Below are positions 1 through 5,683 of a stretch of DNA of 12,070 bases, piece by piece; position 1 is the stretch's first letter; each line of letters begins with the position of its first letter. This DNA comes from Blastococcus sp. CT_GayMR20 (lineage in GTDB: Bacteria; Actinomycetota; Actinomycetes; Mycobacteriales; Geodermatophilaceae), in NCBI RefSeq assembly GCF_004570345.1, contig NZ_SPQM01000139.1, forward strand, positions 1 to 12,070, read 5' to 3'. A program made the position numbers and the translations under genes. Under the pieces are notes generated by a model. It saw nothing but the letters and a program-made list of their open reading frames with translations, was not told the DNA's origin and made no database searches.

Positions 1-35
1 CCTGGTCCCTGACTGGGCCCGCCTTGGGTCACTGG

Positions 36-242
36 TCAGCGCCCCGACTTCCAGGCGCAGACCTTCCTCCAGTCGTCACCCGCCAGTTGCTCCACCCGCA
101 CGCAACTCTCCGCCGGGACTGGGTGGGCGGATTGTGAATGGTCCGACAGCTGGCGGGCGAACCTCTCCGCCTCCTCGTCGCCGCCGGCGTCGAAGACGTA
201 CACGACGTGCCCGGGGCCTGAGAGAACTCGGTAGATCGGCAC
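36..242 (-). CDS. Small hypothetical protein, 68 aa
   Basis: I do not recognise this protein. It starts with GTG at 242-240. An AGGGGG Shine-Dalgarno sequence lies six bases upstream (249-254), which is the clearest ribosome site in this part of the window and the main reason to believe the gene. The protein is soluble, with no signal peptide or membrane segment. It begins MPIYRVLSG, followed by a likely beta strand (HVVYVFDAG), an acidic helix (EEAERFARQL) and a C-terminal strand-turn around RVEQLAGDDWRKV. This reads as a compact alpha/beta fold. It is separated by about 870 gene-poor bases from the next gene, so it may belong to the chromosome beside the island rather than to the island itself. 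No function can be assigned. Confidence 0.6.
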   Translation of the reverse strand: MPIYRVLSGPGHVVYVFDAGGDEEAERFARQLSDHSQSAHPVPAESCVRVEQLAGDDWRKVCAWKSGR

Positions 243-248
243 AGCGGT

Positions 249-254
249 CCCCCT
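249..254 (-). promoter_or_regulatory. Ribosome binding site AGGGGG
   Basis: On the minus strand AGGGGG is followed by six bases and then GTG at 242. This fixes the start of the 68-residue protein and rules out the longer overlapping reading frame that would extend to about 345. Confidence 0.55.
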
Positions 255-614
255 GACCGCTCACGGGCAGTTCTCGGGAAGCGCAGATCGGATCTGGCTT
301 GCCGCGACGAGTGTCAGCACGGAGGCCCGATTCTCTGCGGTACAACAGGCGGGCTACGCCGCGGCCACTGCCCCTGGCAGCGGGTACCGCCCACCCCGGG
401 AAGCTAGGCCCTACCAGCGGGTATGCCTCGACCTTTGCCCGGATGTGTCTCAGGTCACATTGTCCGCTTCGATGTCGCTTTGGCGACGACTGATTCCTCT
501 CGCCGGACTCGGGGCTCTTTGTCGTTCTCGACCAACGGTGTGCGCGGTCGACCCGGTCGATGCCACTGTGGATGCCCAGGAACGAGTGCGGGCGCCCCTC
601 CTACGGAGGAACGC

Positions 615-630
615 CCTGCTCAAGTGAGTG
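615..630. repeat. 16-base direct repeat, left copy
   Basis: CCTGCTCAAGTGAGTG lies at the tRNA-Ala 3' fragment, overlapping its discriminator and first acceptor base, and matches 9856-9871 with one mismatch. It could be a border repeat of an inserted segment, but it is short. Confidence 0.35.
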
Positions 631-660
631 GAGCTGAGGGGCCCGAACCCCTGACCCCCA
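629..660 (-). tRNA. tRNA-Ala 3' fragment (partial, probable att remnant)
   Basis: Read on the minus strand this is the 3' part of a tRNA: variable-loop GGGGGTC, T-stem AGGGG (637-641 on plus), a loop beginning TTCG, T-stem CCCCT (648-652), then acceptor strand CAGCTCC (630-636) and discriminator A (629). An acceptor strand with U at position 70 would pair with 5' GGGGCTG, giving the G3:U70 pair typical of tRNA-Ala. No matching 5' acceptor, D-arm or convincing anticodon arm follows, so it is not a complete tRNA. The T-loop has six bases rather than seven, which also points to a decayed copy. CCA is not encoded. Such 3' fragments are usually left by site-specific integration into a tRNA gene. 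Confidence 0.6.
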
Positions 661-772
661 CACTGCCAGGCCGTCATGATCGCGTTCATGGCGGTTCACT
701 GCCGTTCCGTATGCGGGTTGACGTGCCGCTTTGGACGACGACGGACATCGGCGCATCGGCACGGACACTGCC

Positions 773-819
773 AACTGCAACCACAACTGCAACCACGCCG
801 GCACAGTTGCCGGTGCAAC
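773..819. repeat. GCAAC/GTTGC motif cluster
   Basis: A 12-base unit AACTGCAACCAC is repeated twice head to tail (773-784 and 785-796). It is followed by an inverted repeat CCGGCA-CAGT-TGCCGG (798-813) that overlaps a second one, GTTGC-CGGT-GCAAC (806-819). GCAAC or its complement therefore occurs four times in 47 bases. Closely spaced short repeats beside a tRNA 3' fragment resemble arm sites for an integrase or excisionase, but a regulator's operator is equally possible. Confidence 0.45.
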
Positions 820-997
820 GCCGTCCCAGGCGGGACGGGAGCCGGTACCCCTGGCAATCTCTGAGGACGGCTTCAGTGACACCACGGCGGGTGACGGCAT
901 GGAGCGCTCCGCTGCGCCCCGCACTCCGCTCGTGGTCGTATCTGACGCGCGAGTCAGGTGCCGTGCGGACCGCTTCATGAAGTTGCTGGCGCACGGC

Positions 998-1024
998 CTG
1001 CCGCGTTGCCGCGTTTCGCGGCAG
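998..1024 (-). terminator. Hairpin downstream of the nuclease gene
   Basis: CTGCCGCG (998-1005) and CGCGGCAG (1017-1024) form a perfect 8-bp stem with an 11-base loop. The loop can also form a shorter GCCGCG/CGCGGC stem. It is the second of two hairpins after the stop at 1111 on the minus strand. There is no U-tract, as is common in high-GC Actinobacteria, so termination is inferred from position and stem strength only. Confidence 0.4.
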
Positions 1025-1035
1025 TCAAGCGGGCG

Positions 1036-1066
1036 TGGGGATCAGGCATACAAGGCGAGATCCCCA
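1036..1066 (-). terminator. Probable terminator of the HEPN/nuclease pair
   Basis: TGGGGATC (1036-1043) and GATCCCCA (1059-1066) form a perfect 8-bp stem with a 15-base loop. It starts 45 bases after the stop codon of the minus-strand nuclease gene and is the first strong hairpin behind it. No run of T follows on the minus strand. Confidence 0.45.
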
Positions 1067-1110
1067 TGTGACCTTCGCGCCGGCAGCAGCGGTCCGACCT
1101 CAACGTCTTC

Positions 1111-2679
1111 CTAGGTTTGGTGGGGTCGCCTGCGGTTGCCGCTGGCCTGCGCCTCTTTTTTCGCAGCGGATCGCTTGGCTCGTTTCTCCGCGAACGGACT
1201 GACCGGCGAGTCGACGTCGATGACCGCGACGCACAGCTGCAAGTTGTGGCCATGCTCGGTCGAGAATGTCAGGATGGGCCACCCAGCGGGGCCATCCAAC
1301 GTTTCACCTTGGAACTCCGGCCTCGCAGTCAAGGCGGCTATCGCCTCACTCCTCGCCAGGTCGGGATTTCTTAGGTCGGAAAAGATGACTAGGACTGCCG
1401 CGGTGTCTTTCGAGTTCAGGTATCCCAGTAGCTGGTCGTACCCCTGACTGACACCCTGCCCGCCGCGCCACTTCTTGCTCTCGCAGACGAACACCTTCCC
1501 GGGGCCGGAACCTTCCGCGAGGACGTCCGCGGTGATCGAGATGTCCGTCTTCCCGCCGCGCTGGTAGACCTCCCGTTGCGCTCCCGCTAAGGCGGCATTT
1601 AGCGTGGCCGCAAGTAGATCACTCAGTTGGTCTTCACTGAGCTCGCCGAATGAGCGAGGGTAGCGCTCAACGGCATCCGCCCAGACCCGCATCGTCTGCT
1701 GCACGTCCGTGAACGTCGCTGGGGACAGCCGGGGCTTGTGTCTCACCTCGAGAAGGTGAGAGTCAACAGCTCCGTCGGTAGGCCCTTTAGCAGGCGCGAC
1801 ACCCATAGTGGCTTCGGCGTCATTGGCGGCGGCCGACAGGGACGCCTCATCGAGTCGGGCCGGCGGCAGGTGCCATCCATCCGGCCAGGTCAGGTTGTCA
1901 GCGAGGGGCGCACGGCGACGAAGGCGACGCTTCCGATCTTCTACGTGCGCGGTCAAGATCTCGACAAGCTCGTGCTCGACGAAGTCGAGCGTCTGCTTTC
2001 GAATTGCCGCCACAATCGGCTCAATCTTCGCGCGCATCTTCTCAAGCTCGGCTCGAGGGCTTCTTTCACCTCGTTCCACCTCGTCTAGTTCAGCACCGGA
2101 AAGCTCGATAAACGTGTAGAGCGCGACAGGTCCGGGCGGGTCTTCGATGGGCTGAAGCGTCCATAGTTCCGCCGCCTCGACTCTGCTGTGCCAAAGGTGC
2201 GCAGCGGCCTCATCGTAAGGTTTGCTGAAGTCCCTACTGGGATCTGGACCTGGCTCGACCGGATCGACGACTATCAATCCGTCATCGACTTGATCCGGCC
2301 ACCACTCGAGCATTTCTGCCTCGCCCACAACTTGTATCGCCGCCCATTGCCGGGCGACTGCGATTCGGCAGCCCTGTTCGCTGCCCGGGCGCCAACCATA
2401 ATCATCATCTAGACGCGCGGGGCGCCATCCGCCCAGCCGGGGCGGGGTGATGGCCCGTTTGGCAATCAGATCGTCGATCAGGGCTGCGGTGTCTCGCTCG
2501 AATGCCTCGGCCGGCAGACGCCTCACTTCTTCGACCAGGGGCCCAGTGAGCTCCCGCCGCAGGTAGCTTGACAGGGGCCGGTTTTCGCGCGCGAAGCTAC
2601 GGAACAAGCCACCACCGGAACGCACAAGCAACTCTAACCACCGTCGACCAGCAGCACTGGGAGGTCTCGGCTCTGCCAA
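1111..2679 (-). CDS. PD-(D/E)xK nuclease-domain protein, 522 aa
   Basis: This is a probable DNA-cleaving effector. The C-terminal part (about 360-490) has the layout of a restriction-endonuclease-like fold. It shows a helix ending in E370, then GGKTDI with D379, then a strand leading to E400-S-K402 (the ExK motif) followed by KW. After that comes a helix with YDQLLGYL and a strand AAVLVIFS. This spacing matches a widespread defence-associated nuclease subfamily. Residues 1-350 are charged and mostly helical, with a likely coiled coil around 200-260, and I recognise no domain there. The tail (about 498-520) is rich in K and R. The gene lies 80 bases downstream of the HEPN gene on the same strand, so an operon is likely. 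The start is uncertain. TTG at 2679 is the first start after an in-frame TGA (2685-2683), and no ribosome site is well placed for it. Confidence 0.8.
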   Translation of the reverse strand: MAEPRPPSAAGRRWLELLVRSGGGLFRSFARENRPLSSYLRRELTGPLVEEVRRLPAEAFERDTAALIDDLIAKRAITPPRLGGWRPARLDDDYGWRPGSEQGCRIAVARQWAAIQVVGEAEMLEWWPDQVDDGLIVVDPVEPGPDPSRDFSKPYDEAAAHLWHSRVEAAELWTLQPIEDPPGPVALYTFIELSGAELDEVERGERSPRAELEKMRAKIEPIVAAIRKQTLDFVEHELVEILTAHVEDRKRRLRRRAPLADNLTWPDGWHLPPARLDEASLSAAANDAEATMGVAPAKGPTDGAVDSHLLEVRHKPRLSPATFTDVQQTMRVWADAVERYPRSFGELSEDQLSDLLAATLNAALAGAQREVYQRGGKTDISITADVLAEGSGPGKVFVCESKKWRGGQGVSQGYDQLLGYLNSKDTAAVLVIFSDLRNPDLARSEAIAALTARPEFQGETLDGPAGWPILTFSTEHGHNLQLCVAVIDVDSPVSPFAEKRAKRSAAKKEAQASGNRRRPHQT

Positions 2680-2759
2680 GTGTCATGGAGCATTGGCTAC
2701 CTCTCTGCGAGAAGTCGGGCGGTGACCGGTATCGCCGTCCAGGACATCAGCTGACATCG

Positions 2760-4379
2760 CTAGAGGCCCCCGCGCTTCAACTTGTCCCAAATGGTGCCTC
2801 CGGGAAGGAGCGGAAGCTCCTCTAGGAAGTCGTAGTCTGGCACCCATTGCAGGTCGCTTAGGTCGATCTCTTCCGGCCACGGAAGCATGATCTGCCGCTC
2901 CCCAAGGTAGAGTGCCCGCAGGCCGGACAAAAACTCCTTGCCCGTCTCCAACATGTCCGGCCCTGCCGCATCGCTCTCTGCAACTTCCGCCGCGAACCCC
3001 GTACCTCGATCATGTACAAAGCAGGTGAAACCACCAGCTTTGGTCCAGTTCTTTCGGAGATAAACCAGGCAGTCCTCTGGCTTCGCGCCCGGCGGTTCCG
3101 GGTCTCGGTCAAGGAGTCGGTCCACCGCTCGACGCCAGCGGTCGAAGGTCTCATCCCAGTTCGGCTCAGTAGGGTCATGCTGCAGCAGATCCAGCCAATA
3201 GGCGTGAGTGCCGCGCTTCTTGATGCCACGCGGGCCCGACCAGGCGAGAGCCGTCCGCGGATACTTTCGCAGACTGGCGGAGTCACAAAGACGATCCCCG
3301 ACAAAACGCTCAAGGTCTTGCAGGGCGAGCAAGGCTTCCTCAAGCTCTGAGAGAGATGGCTTATACCCGCTGTGCAGGACCCGATTTCGCACCTGGGCAA
3401 CGGCGTAAGCCTCGGCTATCTCCCCAGACCCCGTCAGGCTCCAGTTGCCTCCAAGCCGTGTGCTCAGGGAGCCGATTGTCCGCTTGAGCTGGCTTCGCGC
3501 CCGGTCCGCGAACAACTTCGCAGCATCCTCTGGCCGGACACCTTCCTCCCAACTGCAATGCAGCAGCGTGGTGCTCAATAGAAGCTCAGCCGCCGAGGCG
3601 ACTGCCGCTATGCCGAGGACCGGGTTTCCGTCCCGCCTGTCTGCAACCAATGCCTCTCGACGCATTTCGGCTACAAGACTGAAAGCTGTTGTCCTCCGAC
3701 TGGCGATCTCTCCCAACCCCTCCAGCTCTTGCTGGGTCAAAGGTTCCGGCGTAAGGCCGAAGGCGTCAGGGGGTGCGCTGTCCTCGATGAAGAAGTTGGG
3801 GACCAGAGCGGCGAAGGATGGCGGTCGCCCGTCCAGAAAGAGAGCGCCCGCTACGACGAAAGGATTGGGGCCAAGGGTCCTGCGGCTTACCAGTCGCACT
3901 GGCTGACCAGTGACTATGGCGACGTAGGTCTGCAACTCCTGGATCAACTCGATGCTCATATCAAGCGCGGCGCTCACCGCCTCTTGCGTAACCTCACAGT
4001 TCGGCACAGCCGCCTCGATAAGCGTGATCGTGGAACCAAGGTCGGACCCGGCAACCTCCTCAAGTTCTCGGATCATCTGTTCTCGGGGCATGGCGGGCGG
4101 GAAGGTGTTGGTGAGGACTTTGTGCAGGATGTCTGCATTGTCCCGAACCATCACATTGGTGGAACGCTCAAGCTGGTGGATATAGAGGGAGCAGTCAAGT
4201 CCGGTGGGGGAACCGCCGCCGCGTGTCACATCGCCCGCGTCAGGAGTCCGGGCGAGCGCGCGCCCCTCCGGTAGCCCTAGCGGATGAGGCAGCGGAATGA
4301 ACAGCCAGACGGTAGGGATCCTGGCGGGGTCGTCTTCGGTCAGTCCTTCGGCTTCAACTGCGGGCATGTGGCCGATCAT
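2760..4379 (-). CDS. HEPN-motif protein, probable RNase effector, about 539 aa
   Basis: The key feature is RNRVLH at residues 331-336 (numbered from the ATG at 4379). It fits the RNxxxH signature of HEPN ribonucleases. The motif sits in an all-helical region, about 255-365, with an AAEL helix before it (E265) and a long LEEALLALQDLERF helix after it, as in HEPN domains of abortive-infection proteins. The first ~250 residues are of mixed structure and unrecognised, and so is the C-terminal ~170-residue region, which is rich in W and D/E. Known HEPN toxins cut RNA to stop growth or phage replication. That role here is inferred from the motif. The nuclease gene follows 80 bases downstream. The reading frame is open upstream to ATG 4532, with further ATGs at 4469, 4436 and 4367. 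I chose 4379 because longer versions overlap the divergent gene. No start has a clear ribosome site. Confidence 0.7.
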   Translation of the reverse strand: MIGHMPAVEAEGLTEDDPARIPTVWLFIPLPHPLGLPEGRALARTPDAGDVTRGGGSPTGLDCSLYIHQLERSTNVMVRDNADILHKVLTNTFPPAMPREQMIRELEEVAGSDLGSTITLIEAAVPNCEVTQEAVSAALDMSIELIQELQTYVAIVTGQPVRLVSRRTLGPNPFVVAGALFLDGRPPSFAALVPNFFIEDSAPPDAFGLTPEPLTQQELEGLGEIASRRTTAFSLVAEMRREALVADRRDGNPVLGIAAVASAAELLLSTTLLHCSWEEGVRPEDAAKLFADRARSQLKRTIGSLSTRLGGNWSLTGSGEIAEAYAVAQVRNRVLHSGYKPSLSELEEALLALQDLERFVGDRLCDSASLRKYPRTALAWSGPRGIKKRGTHAYWLDLLQHDPTEPNWDETFDRWRRAVDRLLDRDPEPPGAKPEDCLVYLRKNWTKAGGFTCFVHDRGTGFAAEVAESDAAGPDMLETGKEFLSGLRALYLGERQIMLPWPEEIDLSDLQWVPDYDFLEELPLLPGGTIWDKLKRGGL

Positions 4380-4467
4380 GGCAACCGGGTGTGTCGCTTT
4401 GGGGCGCCGGCTCTTCCACTGGGCCGACCTTGCCATCCGCCCCGCGATTCTGTGCAAACCTCGCCAC

Positions 4468-4770
4468 ATGGCCGAGGCGCGCAACGAAGACAACAGCACC
4501 GTCCCAGAGCTGCCCGACCTCGGCGGGACCATCCCTGCACCCTGGCGAGCCCTCGTCGAGGAACTGGGTCAGACCAACCCCGGCACTCCACGGCACACCG
4601 AGTTAGCGGCTCAGCTCCGCGTCTGGCTGACCTTCGCAGACCTTCGCGCCCGACAGTTGGCTAGCAAGACAGCGACCACCCAGGCCAAGTTCCTGAACCG
4701 TGCGACGTGGGTACTGGCGTTCGCGACCATCGCTCTCATCGTCGCGACCGTCGTTGCTGCCTTCGCCTGA
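4468..4770 (+). CDS. Small tail-anchored membrane protein, 100 aa
   Basis: The product has a soluble N-terminal part and one hydrophobic segment at the extreme C-terminus (about residues 81-100, rich in A, I, V). It would therefore sit in the membrane with its body in the cytoplasm. The soluble part has a helix (APWRALVEELGQ) and a longer helical stretch (HTELAAQLRVWLTFADLRARQL). I do not recognise a family. It is divergent from the HEPN gene and convergent with the 214-residue gene. The frame is open upstream to 4297, but an ATG at 4468 gives the most natural protein and avoids overlap with the HEPN gene. Neither start has a good Shine-Dalgarno sequence. A role as membrane partner of the HEPN/nuclease pair is only a suggestion from position. 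Confidence 0.55.
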   Translation: MAEARNEDNSTVPELPDLGGTIPAPWRALVEELGQTNPGTPRHTELAAQLRVWLTFADLRARQLASKTATTQAKFLNRATWVLAFATIALIVATVVAAFA

Positions 4771-4900
4771 CCCGCATCAGGCCGTCGCAAGCCGGGTCGG
4801 TGTGAAGCTCTCCCCAAATCGGCAAGAGTGCAAGCTACGGCACCGCCGGCATCAAGCCTCACAAGGACGCCGCCCGCTAGCGCTGGGGCTTCTCCTGCGG
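4771..4900. other. Convergent intergenic gap
   Basis: This 130-base gap lies between a plus-strand and a minus-strand gene that end facing each other. I see no strong hairpin with a T-run and no small gene here. Confidence 0.4.
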
Positions 4901-5545
4901 TCACGGGAAGAGCTTCCTCAAGTGATCATCTAGCTGAGCGGACCGAAGAACTCCTTCGGCCACGGTGATGTCCGAGGAATCCTTCGATTGGCAGTGTTCC
5001 TTGCTCGGAATCAATCGCCACCTAGGCCATGGCGCTGGCGGGACTTCCATTGCTGCATCGAAGGGCCAAACGACCACGCCATCGACCATAATCTTCTCGT
5101 CCTGATGCACGGCGCTCAATGAGTAGTAATTGCCCGCCCCCCAACGAATCCGCCGTACGCGGAGCCCCCAGCGGTGACCACGATGCGCACAAGTAAGAAC
5201 GATGAGGGGATCCAGCAAGTGACAGATCATGAGGATGTGCGTTCCTACTTGACCGTAGAATAGCCTCTTATTGACCGCTCCGGACTCCAAGTAGGCTCCC
5301 AGGTCGGTCAGCGACTCGACTGTTGACCGGGCCACGACTATGAGCCGCGCTAAATCCTCATCGCGCTCGTCACGCATCCAAGCGAGGAACTGCTCCGCTT
5401 GACTGCGCGTGGAGCCTTGCAAGCGAGGTAGCCTTTTCAGGATTTCGCTGCGATCGTCACTGCAGCGTCGCCACTCACTGAGAAGAGCATCCAAAGACGT
5501 TGCATCTCTTGTGCGTTTTAAGATCGCGAATCTGATAGCCGCCAT
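4901..5545 (-). CDS. DUF4760-like soluble part, 214 aa (probably frameshifted from its membrane anchor)
   Basis: The body is helical. It contains SLDALLSEWRR (17-27), a helix 45-60, and a stretch 78-115 with LTDLGAYLESGAVN followed by a helix and LLDPLIVL. This pattern resembles DUF4760-type proteins, which have one N-terminal membrane helix, then a helical cytoplasmic domain with an 'LG...G' turn and a W/L-rich helix. Such proteins should start with a membrane segment. Here that segment is encoded in the overlapping frame at 5475-5597. An ATG at 5545 with AGGGG six bases upstream (5552-5556) could start this frame independently. The C-terminal half (residues 120-214) is unrecognised. Third codon positions look less GC-rich than in the 1295-residue gene upstream, a hint of separate origin. 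The family assignment is by architecture only. Confidence 0.6.
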   Translation of the reverse strand: MAAIRFAILKRTRDATSLDALLSEWRRCSDDRSEILKRLPRLQGSTRSQAEQFLAWMRDERDEDLARLIVVARSTVESLTDLGAYLESGAVNKRLFYGQVGTHILMICHLLDPLIVLTCAHRGHRWGLRVRRIRWGAGNYYSLSAVHQDEKIMVDGVVVWPFDAAMEVPPAPWPRWRLIPSKEHCQSKDSSDITVAEGVLRSAQLDDHLRKLFP

Positions 5546-5597
5546 AGATCGCCCCTACGACGACGACTGCCGTTTGGACTAAATCTAAGACCAGCAC
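5475..5597 (-). CDS. Membrane-anchor peptide, 40 aa, overlapping the next frame
   Basis: A GTG start at 5597 has the strong Shine-Dalgarno GGAGAGG seven bases upstream (5605-5611 on plus). The peptide begins VLVLDLVQTAVVVVGAIYGG, a single membrane helix, followed by YQIRDLKTHKR. This is the classic N-terminus of a membrane-anchored cytoplasmic protein. It then runs into an unrelated-looking tail and a stop at 5475, while the 214-residue frame continues naturally (DATSLDALLSEW) one base shifted. The simplest reading is one gene of about 230 residues with a +1 frame disruption between about 5516 and 5495. Alternatives are a real overlapping gene pair or a sequencing error. Confidence 0.55.
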   Translation of the reverse strand: MLVLDLVQTAVVVVGAIYGGYQIRDLKTHKRCNVFGCSSQ

Positions 5598-5604
5598 GTT
5601 AGCA

Positions 5605-5611
5605 CCTCTCC
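5605..5611 (-). promoter_or_regulatory. Ribosome binding site GGAGAGG
   Basis: Seven bases separate this sequence from GTG 5597 on the minus strand. It decides that translation of this locus begins at the membrane helix rather than at ATG 5545. Confidence 0.55.
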
Positions 5612-5629
5612 GGCCACTAATCTTGAACG

Positions 5630-5669
5630 GCCAGGCAAAAGGGTTGGACCTCCGACGCCAAGGCCTGGC
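5630..5669 (-). terminator. Hairpin between the 1295-aa gene and the membrane-anchor gene
   Basis: GCCAGGC (5630-5636) and GCCTGGC (5663-5669) form a perfect 7-bp stem. An inner TTGG/CCAA stem (5644-5647 and 5658-5661) lies within the loop. It starts 15 bases after the stop codon at 5684 and ends 33 bases before the GTG at 5597. It may terminate or attenuate transcription from the large gene. There is no U-tract. Confidence 0.4.
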
Positions 5670-5683
5670 GTGAAAGAGAGAAT

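Larger units (their letters stand above)
243..1110. other. Gene-poor stretch with integration-site remnants
   Basis: No reading frame here looks like a real protein. The open frames are arginine- and serine-rich translations of GC-rich DNA that overlap each other on both strands. Non-coding structure can be seen: a 3' tRNA-Ala fragment at 629-660, a cluster of GCAAC/GTTGC motifs at 773-819, and two strong hairpins at 998-1024 and 1036-1066. This order resembles a decayed attachment region of an integrative element from which the integrase is missing. That reading is an inference. Confidence 0.5.

Noticed and set aside
629..720. A complete tRNA on the minus strand
   Set aside because: Only the T-arm and 3' acceptor strand can be folded. 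No 5' acceptor strand (GGGGCTG), D-arm or convincing anticodon stem lies at the expected distance.
423..980. 185-codon open frame on the plus strand in the left gene-poor stretch
   Set aside because: Low-complexity R/T/P/S-rich product, no ribosome site, overlaps several equally long frames on the other strand and covers the tRNA fragment. It is a by-product of GC-rich DNA.
601..994. Minus-strand frames of 102-125 codons beside the tRNA fragment, considered as an integrase remnant
   Set aside because: I looked for tyrosine-recombinase signatures (HxLRHT, GH, Y) and for serine-recombinase motifs and found none.
4380..4532. N-terminal extension of the HEPN gene to ATG 4532
   Set aside because: Would overlap the divergent small gene, and the extra 51 residues are basic and low in complexity. 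Kept only as an alternative.
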